From positions 1 through 29,853 of the forward strand of contig CASEKF010000021.1 in NCBI GenBank assembly GCA_949288455.1: a stretch of 29,853 nt of DNA, read 5' to 3'. The position numbers and the translations under genes are program-made. The notes beneath the pieces are model-generated. The model made no database searches and was not told where the DNA came from. It saw nothing but the letters and a program-made list of their open reading frames with translations. Position 1 is the first letter of the stretch. Each line of letters starts with the position of its first letter. The stretch is from an uncultured bacterium. GTDB taxonomy: Bacteria > Vulcanimicrobiota > CADAWZ01. Of this stretch, positions 1-7,506 are shown piece after piece.

Positions 1-36
1 TCCGCAAAGGCGGCGATGGACAGGCTGGCGGCGTAG
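1..36 (+). CDS. Possible 3' end of an upstream coding region
   Basis: Frame 1 reads SAKAAMDRLAA and then meets three tandem in-frame stops (TAG TAG TAA, 34-42). This looks like an ordinary protein C-terminus cut by the window edge. A second open frame (frame 3) runs from the edge to a TGA at 147-149, but its product (ending ETQNAGNA) resembles nothing I know. With only 11 codons visible, neither the frame nor the family can be settled. The first ~120 bases look more GC-rich than the rest of the window. Confidence 0.3.
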   Translation, partial: SAKAAMDRLAA

Positions 37-60
37 TAGTAAGCCGCCGTTTCTACTACG
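27..60 (+). other. Two overlapping, mutually exclusive hairpins
   Basis: GGCGGC (27-32) can pair with GCCGCC (43-48). Alternatively CGTAGTAG (32-39) can pair with CTACTACG (53-60) with eight perfect pairs. The two stems share bases and cannot form together. The second is followed by a weak T-stretch (GTTTT, 60-64). It may terminate the transcript that ends at the TAG TAG TAA stops, but the T-tract is poor. The structure is seen directly; the function is inferred. Confidence 0.4.
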
Positions 61-126
61 GTTTTACTACTTTTCAACGCCAAGTGAGGCTCCGAAATGC
101 CATGATATGCGGGGTATCTTCCGAAA

Positions 127-175
127 CGCAAAATGCCGGAAATGCTTGATATAACAAGCCTTTCCAGCATTTGCG
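127..175. other. Long imperfect stem-loop
   Basis: Arms 127-148 and 155-175 pair over 21 positions, with two mismatches and one bulged A, around the six-base loop ATATAA. There is no T-tract on either side, so this is not a classical terminator. It could be a REP-like intergenic palindrome or an RNA processing element. Whether further copies exist in the genome cannot be judged from here. Confidence 0.45.
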
Positions 176-267
176 GAGATTTGAAAAGATAATCAGAAAA
201 TCGGTAGAACTTTTAACTTAAAAAAATAGAAGTTTTATTTTTAGCCGTTAAAAAACCGTAAATAGTG

Positions 268-301
268 ACAGCCGCGGTAATTTTAAAATTACCGCGGCTG
301 T
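268..301. repeat. Perfect 34-bp palindrome
   Basis: Each arm is ACAGCCGCGGTAATTTT, and the second arm follows with no spacer. A GC-rich outer half flanks an AT-rich centre. It lies 27 bases upstream of the tRNA promoter -35. On the plus side it is followed by TTCCTT. On the minus side a T6 run lies some ten bases beyond the arm, so a poor terminator for leftward transcripts is possible. From about 61 to 386 I see only this palindrome, the stem-loop at 127-175 and the tRNA promoter. Confidence 0.6.
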
Positions 302-328
302 TCCTTGAAGATAAATAATAAAAAAAAC

Positions 329-356
329 TTGACAATATTGAAATTTGTGATATAAT
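329..356 (+). promoter_or_regulatory. Sigma-70 promoter of the initiator tRNA
   Basis: A perfect -35 TTGACA (329-334) and a perfect -10 TATAAT (351-356) are separated by 16 bases, and a TGA just before the -10 gives an extended -10. Predicted transcription starts near 362. That places the hairpin AAGCGTT (362-368)/AACGCTT (375-381) at the 5' end of the precursor, directly before the mature tRNA at 387. It is the strongest promoter match in the window. Confidence 0.88.
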
Positions 357-386
357 ACATTAAGCGTTCAGAAAAACGCTTGATAT

Positions 387-463
<77 letters not shown>

Positions 464-473
464 TTCTAATTGT

Positions 474-505
474 AAACCGAAAATTCAAATGTTTCGGTTT
501 TTTTT
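474..505 (+). terminator. Rho-independent terminator of tRNA-fMet
   Basis: AAACCGAAA (474-482) pairs with TTTCGGTTT (492-500), and the T-run extends to 505. It starts 10 bases after the tRNA CCA, so the tRNA is a monocistronic unit separate from the MATE gene. Confidence 0.88.
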
Positions 506-535
506 ATTTGTCATTGAAATAGAGGAAGTTTGGAA

Positions 536-1882
536 ATGATAAAAAGATTGGAAACTGAGAGCATTGCTAAGCTGCTGGTTGAGTTTTCATGGCCCGCTAT
601 CGCAGGCATGATAATTCATTCCTGTTATAATATTGTTTCGAGAATATATATAGGAAATATAGGAGACGACGGAGTTAACGGATTAGCCGCGTTGACGGTT
701 TGTTTCCCTATTATGTTGATTTTTTTCTCTATCGCCGCTATGTGCGGTTTAGGAGGTTCTTCTTTATATTCCATTAAGCTTGGAGAAAAAAAGTATGAAG
801 AGGCCGGTAAAGTTCTTGGAATTTCTATAATTCTAGTTTCTATTTTAACGGTTATTTTAGTCGTATTCGCTTTTTTTAATTTAAATTCTTTGCTGACGCA
901 TTTTGGAGCCAGCGAGACTATTCTTCCCTATGCTCATGATTATATAGTAGTTATTCTTCTGGGAAGCGTTTGCGGAGGGATTAGCTTTACCGTAAACTCT
1001 TTTGTCAGAGCGGACGGAAAACCTTCGGTAGCAATGTATACGATGATTATAGGCGCCGCTTTTAATATCATTTTTACTCCTGTTTTTCTATATGTTTTTC
1101 ATTGGGGAATGACAGGAGCCGCTTTAGCTACGATAGGCGGCCAGACAATGACGATGATTTGGGTTCTCGTTTTTTTTTGTAGCGAAAAGGCTACCGTAAG
1201 GATTTCAAAAAAGATATTTGTCGTCGATATTGGGCTTATGAAAAGAATTTTGGCTATGGGAACTCCTCCTTTTGCAATGCAGCTTATAAATAGCGTTATA
1301 ATGCTGATTATAAATAAGTCTCTTATAGTATATGGAGGAGATTTAGCGATGTCCGCCATGGGTATAACGCAGAGCATACAAACTATTATGATTATGCCGA
1401 TCGTGGGAATAAGTCAAGGAGCTCAGCCGATTATAGGATATAATTACGGCGCAGGTATGTTTGACAGAGTTGCAGAAACTGTTAAAAAATCTATTGTAGC
1501 GGCTACGTGTTTCGTATTGATAGTTTATTTCTTGATTAAGCTCTTGCCATGGCAGTTTATTTCTATGTTCAGCTCTAACGAAGATTTAAAATCTATGGGA
1601 GTTCATTGTATAAGTATTTGGTTTACGGCTCTTCCCGTAGTCGGTCTGCAAATTATAGGTTCCTGCTATTTTCAGTCTATAGGCAAAGTTATTCCTTCGT
1701 TGATATTAACTTCGACAAGACAGTTGATTTTTCTTATACCGGCTATTTTGATATTTCCTTTGTTTTGGAAATTTGACGGTTTGTTATACTCCGCTCCGAC
1801 TTCCGATCTTTTGTCGGCTTTAGTTACCGGAATATGTTTATATTTAGATATGAAAAAAGAGTTGAAAGCTAGGCAAGCTTAA
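536..1882 (+). CDS. MATE family efflux transporter
   Basis: A 448-residue polytopic inner-membrane protein of the MATE family, which exports drugs, dyes or organic cations by cation antiport. It has the usual length, about twelve hydrophobic segments in two homologous halves, and family-like stretches such as the N-terminal ESIAKLLVEFSWPAIAGMII and the second-half TQSIQTIMIMPIVGISQGAQ followed by PIIGYNYGA. I start at ATG 536 because AGAGG (521-525) lies ten bases upstream. The in-frame TTG at 530 would sit almost on top of that site. A small PQ-loop-like gene follows after 43 bases. The substrate cannot be predicted. Confidence 0.92.
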   Translation: MIKRLETESIAKLLVEFSWPAIAGMIIHSCYNIVSRIYIGNIGDDGVNGLAALTVCFPIMLIFFSIAAMCGLGGSSLYSIKLGEKKYEEAGKVLGISIILVSILTVILVVFAFFNLNSLLTHFGASETILPYAHDYIVVILLGSVCGGISFTVNSFVRADGKPSVAMYTMIIGAAFNIIFTPVFLYVFHWGMTGAALATIGGQTMTMIWVLVFFCSEKATVRISKKIFVVDIGLMKRILAMGTPPFAMQLINSVIMLIINKSLIVYGGDLAMSAMGITQSIQTIMIMPIVGISQGAQPIIGYNYGAGMFDRVAETVKKSIVAATCFVLIVYFLIKLLPWQFISMFSSNEDLKSMGVHCISIWFTALPVVGLQIIGSCYFQSIGKVIPSLILTSTRQLIFLIPAILIFPLFWKFDGLLYSAPTSDLLSALVTGICLYLDMKKELKARQA

Positions 1883-1925
1883 TAAAAGAGAGTCGTTTTG
1901 CGTATTTTTATATAAGGAGACTTAA

Positions 1926-2219
1926 ATGAGTTTTTTTGAAATTATAATGCTTATTTGTTTCGGGTTTGCATGGCCTGCGGCAATTTATAAATCTTGGAGC
2001 TCTCGTACTAATAAAGGGAAAAGTTTATTTTTTCTTATAATAGTTATAATGGGATACGCGGCAGGCATGCTTCATAAATATTTTTATAATATGGATGTTG
2101 TTTTTTATCTTTATCTGATCAATATGATTATGGTTTGTATAGATTTATGCATATACGTAAGAAATCATATCTTGGAGACGAGCGTTAGAAGACCGGGAAA
2201 ATTCGCCGGAGCTCACTAG
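1926..2219 (+). CDS. Small PQ-loop-like membrane protein
   Basis: A 97-residue protein with three hydrophobic segments and the pattern FAWPAAIYKSWSSRTNKGKS between the first two. This resembles the proline-containing loop of PQ-loop/SemiSWEET-type proteins, which usually act as dimeric half-transporters. AAGGAG lies just upstream of the ATG with good spacing. The stop codon overlaps the stop of the convergent gene in a shared CTAG (2216-2219). It may be co-transcribed with the MATE gene. Function and substrate are unknown. Confidence 0.7.
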   Translation: MSFFEIIMLICFGFAWPAAIYKSWSSRTNKGKSLFFLIIVIMGYAAGMLHKYFYNMDVVFYLYLINMIMVCIDLCIYVRNHILETSVRRPGKFAGAH

Positions 2220-2764
2220 TCACAGTCTCGTTTAAACGGCGGAAGATCCGCCAGAGATAATCCTATAAGTCCGCCTGCGAAGGCCGCGGCCGCCGCAATG
2301 AAAGAAAATGCGGAGACTACCGTTTTTAGCTGCGAAGGAGATAGATTTATAATTAAAGGAAGCATAAAATAAACGGAAATCAGTAATGACAAGCTTTTAA
2401 TGCATGCGGCGATCAGAGCTCCTAAAGCGGTCGAAAATGTCTTTTTTATTCCGTCGTTCGAAAATTTTGCGGAAAGATATAAGCCTGCGTAAATTAAACT
2501 TACAAAGATGCCGTTAGATATGGCTATAAAAGGAATTAGCGGAGGCAGTTTAGGCCCTATTCCAAGAATAAACGCGCTTAGAGGCGATATTGCGGCTATA
2601 AAAAGAGAGGTTTTTAAGCCGGTTTTCAAAACCGATACGGTTAAAATTAAGTTGACTAAAAGGCCCGTTAAAAATTGATTGGCGAAAAAGGCCGTAAAGT
2701 ATTGAGTTATAAGAAGAAGAGCTATAAAAATAGACGCGTAAGCTATATGTTTTGAAGTTTTCAT
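2216..2764 (-). CDS. Probable ECF transporter substrate-binding (S) component
   Basis: A 182-residue, highly hydrophobic protein with about five or six membrane segments. The start (SKHIAYASIFIALLLITQYF) and the short central loop (FILGIGPKLPPLIPFIAISN) resemble S components of energy-coupling-factor vitamin transporters. The ligand is unknown. The A/A'/T subunits are not in the window, so it would rely on a shared ECF module elsewhere. It is convergent with the PQ-loop-like gene and divergent from the ATP-grasp gene, with 54 bases between the two starts. No good ribosome site is visible upstream of its ATG. Confidence 0.65.
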   Translation of the reverse strand: MKTSKHIAYASIFIALLLITQYFTAFFANQFLTGLLVNLILTVSVLKTGLKTSLFIAAISPLSAFILGIGPKLPPLIPFIAISNGIFVSLIYAGLYLSAKFSNDGIKKTFSTALGALIAACIKSLSLLISVYFMLPLIINLSPSQLKTVVSAFSFIAAAAAFAGGLIGLSLADLPPFKRDCD

Positions 2765-2818
2765 AATTATAACGTTTCTATAATAAAGTCGCTATATTTT
2801 TGAAAGGATAGTTAAAGT

Positions 2819-3979
2819 ATGAACGTATTGTACTTGTCTCCTCATTTTCCTCCTAACTTTCAAGCTTTTTCGGTAAATTTAAATAAACGCGGAGCTAAGG
2901 TTTTGGGTATAGCGGACGTTCCGTATGAGCAACTTGGCGGGTCTCTTCAATCGGCTTTAACCGAATATTATAAAGTCGGAAATATGGAAAATTACGACGA
3001 AGTATATAGAGCCGTTGGATTTTTTATACATAAATATGGCAGAATAGACGCGGTAGAATCCTTTAACGAGTATTGGCTGGAAACGGAAGCGAAGATTAGG
3101 ACTGATTTTAATATTCCGGGAAGAAAAAATGACGATATAGAGTATATACGTCGAAAATCTCTTATGAAGCTTAAATTTATGCATGCCGGAATTCCGGTAG
3201 CCAAGGGAAAAGTCGTAAGAAATTTAGACGAAGCGGAGGCCTTAGCTAAAGAATTGGGATATCCTTTGGTTATTAAGCCTGATAAAGGAGTAGGAGCCGC
3301 CAACACGTCTAAAATTAATTCTCCGGAAGATTTTAAGCGTTATTTCCGGAATATGCCTAATGATGATTATATAGCCGAAGAATTTATAGACGGAGATATT
3401 TTTACTTTTGACGGTTTGGCGGACGCGGAAGGAAATATCGTTTTTTACGCTTCTCACACTTATGAAAGCGTTATGGATCTTGTTAACGATAAGAAGAGCG
3501 TGTATATTCTTTCTCAAAAGAATATACACGCGGATCTTACGGAAATCGGTTTTAAAACCGCCAAGGAATTTGGAGTTAAGAGACAGTTCTTTCATTTTGA
3601 ATTTTTTAGAACTTCATACGGCAAGTTGATAGCTCTTGAAGTAAATATGCGTCCTCCGGGCGGATTTATGCTGGATATGTGCAATTACGCCGATGATATC
3701 GATTTATATGACGGATGGGCCGCTATAATGACAGGCGGAAGTTTTTACGTCGAGCCTAAAAAAAAGTATTATTGCGTTTTTGCCAGCAGAAGAAAAGAAA
3801 TGCGGAAATATGTTCATTCCAAAGAAGACATATTGAAAAAATACGGAGAAATTATAGTGTTTGAAGATTCTATGCCAGGTATTTTGGCGAGCGCTATGGG
3901 AGATTACGTATATATAGCTCGCCATGAAGACGTAAACGTACTCAGGGAATTTATACGTTACGCTCATATGGAGGAATAA
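2819..3979 (+). CDS. ATP-grasp ligase of unknown substrate
   Basis: A 386-residue cytosolic protein with a Rossmann-like N-terminus (NVLYLSPHFPPNF) and an ATP-grasp domain over residues ~110-300. Visible ATP-grasp elements are the ATP lysine in YPLVIKPDKGVGA (K153), the hinge AEEFIDGD (186-193) and the metal ligands in FHFEFF (E261) and LEVNMRPPGG (E274, N276). Such proteins join a carboxylate to an amine or thiol through an acyl phosphate. No acceptor domain is present to name the product. GAAAGGA precedes the ATG. It heads a close run of rightward genes, and a TATAAT at 2779-2784 could be its -10, though no clear -35 was found. Confidence 0.8.
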   Translation: MNVLYLSPHFPPNFQAFSVNLNKRGAKVLGIADVPYEQLGGSLQSALTEYYKVGNMENYDEVYRAVGFFIHKYGRIDAVESFNEYWLETEAKIRTDFNIPGRKNDDIEYIRRKSLMKLKFMHAGIPVAKGKVVRNLDEAEALAKELGYPLVIKPDKGVGAANTSKINSPEDFKRYFRNMPNDDYIAEEFIDGDIFTFDGLADAEGNIVFYASHTYESVMDLVNDKKSVYILSQKNIHADLTEIGFKTAKEFGVKRQFFHFEFFRTSYGKLIALEVNMRPPGGFMLDMCNYADDIDLYDGWAAIMTGGSFYVEPKKKYYCVFASRRKEMRKYVHSKEDILKKYGEIIVFEDSMPGILASAMGDYVYIARHEDVNVLREFIRYAHMEE

Positions 3980-4471
3980 ATGAACTTTAAATATTGTCCA
4001 TTCTGTAAAAGCGATATGACGGTAAAAAACATAGAAGGCAGAGATAGGAATATATGTTTGTCCTGCGGTTATATCCATTATGTAAATCCTTTGCCTTCTG
4101 TCGGTATAATAGCCGTAAAAGACGGGAAATGTCTTTTAATAAAAAGAGGAAAGGAGCCCGGCAAAGGTCATTGGGCTCCGCCTTCCGGTTTTGTAGAAAT
4201 AGGCGAGACGCTTGAAGACGCCGCGGCAAGGGAACTTCTCGAAGAAACCGGTCTTAAAGGTCATGCAATAGATTTAATCGGAGCATACTGCGAGCCTAAT
4301 GAAGTGTACGGCTACGTCATAACTGTCGTTTATCTTTTTAGTATTGACGAAGGCGAGCCCGTGGCCGGAGACGACGCCGACGACGTTAAATTTATAGACT
4401 TAAACGAGATGCCAAGGATGTTTTTTCCATGTTTTGAGAGAGCTCTTGAAAAATATAAAGATATGTTATGA
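3980..4471 (+). CDS. NUDIX hydrolase with N-terminal zinc ribbon
   Basis: A 163-residue enzyme. The N-terminal CPFC (C6, C9) and CLSC (C26, C29) form a zinc ribbon as in NudC-like and ADP-ribose-type Nudix proteins. A complete Nudix box follows (residues 70-92): GFVEIG, then E, then REL.EE.G with the catalytic REXXEE glutamates. It should hydrolyse a nucleoside diphosphate linked to another moiety; the substrate is not predictable. Its ATG directly abuts the TAA of the ATP-grasp gene, with GGAGGA inside that gene's end, and its own end overlaps the TatD start by four bases (ATGA). This suggests translational coupling of all three. Confidence 0.9.
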   Translation: MNFKYCPFCKSDMTVKNIEGRDRNICLSCGYIHYVNPLPSVGIIAVKDGKCLLIKRGKEPGKGHWAPPSGFVEIGETLEDAAARELLEETGLKGHAIDLIGAYCEPNEVYGYVITVVYLFSIDEGEPVAGDDADDVKFIDLNEMPRMFFPCFERALEKYKDML

Positions 4472-5226
4472 TAGCGGATATTCATTGTCACATAGCGCGT
4501 TTTACGCCTGAAGAGCTTGAAAAGATCTTTTCTCATGACGATTGCCCTAATCTTATAATTGGGACTGCGGCTTCAGTTTCAGAGTATGACGTTTTGGGGT
4601 TCGTAGCAAATAACCGCAAATTCGTTAAAACTGCCGTCGGAATACATCCCTGGCAAGCCGACGCTTCGAGACGGGAACTTTATGATTTTCTGGATATGTT
4701 TCCTGACATTCTCCAAAAATCTTGCGCCGTCGGGGAGATAGGATATGATTTTCATCCTTCGTTCGGAAATTTACAAGACCAGAAATATTTTTTTAGAGAA
4801 CAACTTAAAATAGCCGCTAAATTTAAAAAACCGGTGATAATACATTGTAGGAACGCTTTTGGCGAATTGTTCGGCGAACTGGAAAATTTTAAGCGCGATT
4901 TGCCTTTGATCGTTTTTCATGGCTATAGCGGCGGATTTAAATATATTCCCGATATTTTGAAAAACAGATGCATGATCTCTTTCGGTTCGCCTTTGACATA
5001 TCCTATTTCAAGGAGGTTGAGACTTATGGCCGGAGAAATTCCCATGGAATATATTTTGACTGAAACGGACGCGCCTTACGGATTGAAAAAGGATAGTTCT
5101 ACGAAAAATTTTCCTTTTCTTGTAAAAAATGTAGTCGAAGTTATAGCTAAGGTTAAAAATATGAACTTTGAGGAAGCGTCGGCGATTTTGTTTAATAACG
5201 CTAAACTTCTAGTCGGAACTTTTTAG
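4468..5226 (+). CDS. TatD family metal-dependent hydrolase/DNase
   Basis: A 252-residue TIM-barrel metalloenzyme. Ligands typical of TatD proteins are visible in order: D4-x-H6-x-H8 (DIHCH), E90 in GEIGYD, H126 in IIHCRNA, H151 in FHGYSGG and D201 in TETDAP. The family cuts DNA 3'-5' or acts on D-aminoacyl-tRNA and related substrates. The 4-bp ATGA overlap couples it to the NUDIX gene. Length is typical. Which TatD paralogue it is (YcfH-like or other) cannot be decided here. Confidence 0.88.
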   Translation: MIADIHCHIARFTPEELEKIFSHDDCPNLIIGTAASVSEYDVLGFVANNRKFVKTAVGIHPWQADASRRELYDFLDMFPDILQKSCAVGEIGYDFHPSFGNLQDQKYFFREQLKIAAKFKKPVIIHCRNAFGELFGELENFKRDLPLIVFHGYSGGFKYIPDILKNRCMISFGSPLTYPISRRLRLMAGEIPMEYILTETDAPYGLKKDSSTKNFPFLVKNVVEVIAKVKNMNFEEASAILFNNAKLLVGTF

Positions 5227-5260
5227 CTTTTAGAGTTTTACATATGAAAAGAGAAGTATT

Positions 5261-5506
5261 ATGGAAAATAGAGTAGCTTTAATCGCCATAACGGTTTCAG
5301 ATAAATCTACGGTCGAAAAGTTAAACGCTTTGCTTCATGAATATTCCGATTTTATTATAGGTAGAATGGGATTGCCTTATAGAAAAATCGGAGTGTCTTT
5401 GATAAGTATAGCCGTAGACGCCCCTCAGGACGTAATAAACGCTTTATCGGGGAAACTTGGGGCTATTAAAGGCGTTAATTCAAAAACTGTTATTCATAGG
5501 ATTTAA
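5261..5506 (+). CDS. TM1266-like iron-only hydrogenase system regulator
   Basis: An 81-residue ACT/NikR-C-like small protein (ENRVALIAITVSDKS, then EYSDFIIGRMGLPYR near residue 30, ending GVNSKTVIHR). The pattern matches the TM1266-type putative regulators that sit beside [FeFe]-hydrogenase maturation genes. Its position five bases before hydE supports the call. It has no DNA-binding domain of its own, so how it would regulate is not known from sequence. The gap to tatD is 34 bases. Confidence 0.8.
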   Translation: MENRVALIAITVSDKSTVEKLNALLHEYSDFIIGRMGLPYRKIGVSLISIAVDAPQDVINALSGKLGAIKGVNSKTVIHRI

Positions 5507-5511
5507 CAAAT

Positions 5512-6558
5512 TTGAACGGTCAAATTATTTTTTCTGACGATGAAATATTTCTTAAGAAGCTTGTCAACGAAGATTTTTTAACGAGTTTGATAAGTTCCGA
5601 CGATAAGACATTGCAATCTAAATTTATAGAGAGAGCCGACGATAAAAGAAGAGAGTTTTTTTCTAACAGGATTTATATTAGAGGTTTGATAGAATTTTCA
5701 AACTACTGTAAAAACGATTGTTTTTATTGCGGAATCAGGAAATCTTCAAAGATTGCGAGATATAGGCTGACAAAAGACGAAATTATGGAAACTTGTTCGG
5801 AAGCTTATTCCGCCGGAATACGTACTTTCGTTCTTCAGAGCGGGGAAGATCTTTTTTTTTCGAAGGAAAAAATAGTCGATTTGGTATCTTCTTTAAAAAA
5901 CGAATTTCCGGGAAGCGCCTTGACTTTGTCTATAGGCGAAAAACCGAAGGACGAGTATAAAGCTTATAAGATTGCCGGAGCAGACAGGTTTCTTTTAAGA
6001 CATGAAACTATAAATAAAGAGCATTACGAAAAACTTCATCCGATTTCGATGTCTTTTGAAAATAGATTGAGATCTTTGAAAGACCTTAAAGATCTGGGAT
6101 TTCAAGTAGGCTCCGGTTTTATGGTAGGCTCTCCTTGGCAAACGGCTCGTAATCTCGCCGAAGATTTGCGATTTTTAAGGTTAATTCAGCCGCACATGGT
6201 AGGCATAGGTCCTTTTATTCCCCAAAAATTGTCTCCTTTTAAGGATTTTCCGCCCGGCAGCGCAGATTTAACCGTTTTTCTTATAGCTCTTATCAGGCTT
6301 TTAATTCCAGACGCTTTGATACCTTCTACCACGGCTCTTGAAACTATGAATAGGAGAGAAGAAGGAATAAAAGCCGGGGCTAACGTTATAATGATCAATA
6401 TATCTCCCGATAAGGCCAGAGGAAAATATATTATCTATGACGGCAAGCCTCGTTCTGTTCTCAGCGTATCGGACGAACTGGAAAAGATCGACGGAAAACT
6501 TGCAAAAGCCGGGTTTAGTATGAGTCTTGATATTGGCGATAGTCCTAGAGTCCTTTAG
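5512..6558 (+). CDS. hydE: [FeFe]-hydrogenase maturase HydE (radical SAM)
   Basis: A 348-residue radical-SAM protein with the cluster motif C66-x3-C70-x2-C73 (CKNDCFYC). Family-typical stretches include YIRGLIEFSNYCKNDC, FVLQSGED, LRHET, GFMVGSPWQT and FIPQKLSPF. HydE acts with HydG and HydF to build the H-cluster diiron site of [FeFe]-hydrogenase. hydG, hydF and the hydrogenase itself are not in this window. The start is TTG at 5512, with AGGA about ten bases upstream inside the end of the regulator gene; the next in-frame ATG would remove the cluster motif. It is co-directional and nearly contiguous with the TM1266-like gene. Confidence 0.93.
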   Translation: MNGQIIFSDDEIFLKKLVNEDFLTSLISSDDKTLQSKFIERADDKRREFFSNRIYIRGLIEFSNYCKNDCFYCGIRKSSKIARYRLTKDEIMETCSEAYSAGIRTFVLQSGEDLFFSKEKIVDLVSSLKNEFPGSALTLSIGEKPKDEYKAYKIAGADRFLLRHETINKEHYEKLHPISMSFENRLRSLKDLKDLGFQVGSGFMVGSPWQTARNLAEDLRFLRLIQPHMVGIGPFIPQKLSPFKDFPPGSADLTVFLIALIRLLIPDALIPSTTALETMNRREEGIKAGANVIMINISPDKARGKYIIYDGKPRSVLSVSDELEKIDGKLAKAGFSMSLDIGDSPRVL

Positions 6559-6577
6559 CGGAAAGGTCGGCAGAATT

Positions 6578-7486
6578 ATGAAGTCCTCTAACGGATATAA
6601 AGAAGATTGCGATTTTATATGTAAATATAAGTCGGGTTTTACGAAATCTAAAGAGCTTTGTTTTTTCTTAAAGATCTTTAGAAAAGAAATAAGCAAGTCA
6701 TGCGAATTTAGTTTTAAAAGTTTGTCTGAGAACGTCTTGGAGCTGACGATTGAGGAATGCGACAGTCTTTTTCGCTGCAGAATTATGAAGTTTTTAAGCG
6801 AGATAAAAAGACGTAAGAAAGCCGAATTATATAAAAAAATCGCCTCGTCTTTTTTGCATGCTTCGCTGGCAAAAGCTTCTTTTTCGTCTTTAGGTCTTAA
6901 ATCTTTTTCCGTTTACAGTCAGACTCCTATAACTCTTGCAGATTTGCGCCGCAGGAAATTTTTAGCGCGCAGGCTTGACGAGCATGAGCTCGCAGAGTAT
7001 ATGCGCGCTTTTGAAAGCGACTGTGTTTTTATAGGAATAGATCTTTTTCCGTTTAGAGTTATCCCTTATTTTATACTGTCCGCAAGAACTTTTTCACGGT
7101 CGGAATATCTTAGCGTATTGATGTCAGGCGGAAAATATTCTTCCGCAGCTCTTAAAAAATCTATTGAATTTCTCGTAGAGCGGGCTAAAAGAGATATTTT
7201 TATAAGCTTAGACGTACGACAAAATAAAATTAAGGCTGATTTTGCAAATATACCTGTGACTTGCGCGTTTGAAATAGTGAAATTTCTGGGGTTTTCGACG
7301 GACGATTTTAAGCAGGCCGTCGAATTCGCCGTTTTTTCGAATTTAAAACGGTTTTCATACTTTTCGTTAGCTTCCAAGAACTGCGCTTTATACGTTAAAT
7401 ATTATTTTAAAAAATATTATTTTGAAGGTTTGGACGAGTCCGATATATTAGCGGATCAGTTGAGGAGAATTAAATTTTTGCGTTAA
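6578..7486 (+). CDS. Unrecognised protein between hydE and rsmA
   Basis: A 302-residue protein that I cannot assign. It is rich in Phe, Lys, Arg and scattered Cys, and has no signal peptide or clear membrane helix. Three stretches look loosely alike: FIGIDLFPFRVIPYF, IFISLDVRQNKIKADF and FSYFSLASKNCALYVKYYF. They may be repeating beta-hairpin units, as in barrel-type folds, but this is weak. I start at ATG 6578, with AAAGG (6562-6566) upstream. An in-frame start at 6527 would overlap the end of hydE. The 19- and 20-base gaps on either side suggest it shares a transcript with hydE and rsmA. Confidence 0.75.
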   Translation: MKSSNGYKEDCDFICKYKSGFTKSKELCFFLKIFRKEISKSCEFSFKSLSENVLELTIEECDSLFRCRIMKFLSEIKRRKKAELYKKIASSFLHASLAKASFSSLGLKSFSVYSQTPITLADLRRRKFLARRLDEHELAEYMRAFESDCVFIGIDLFPFRVIPYFILSARTFSRSEYLSVLMSGGKYSSAALKKSIEFLVERAKRDIFISLDVRQNKIKADFANIPVTCAFEIVKFLGFSTDDFKQAVEFAVFSNLKRFSYFSLASKNCALYVKYYFKKYYFEGLDESDILADQLRRIKFLR

Positions 7487-7506
7487 TATGCGGAGTTAAA
7501 ATTACG

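Noticed and set aside
268-301. GCCGCGGTAA resembles the universal 16S rRNA 530-loop region
   Set aside because: The similarity is confined to one arm of a perfect palindrome and no other rRNA sequence surrounds it; coincidence is the simpler view.
2957-3595. Several minus-strand frames inside the ATP-grasp gene
   Set aside because: They are antisense to a well-supported coding region and have no family features or ribosome sites.
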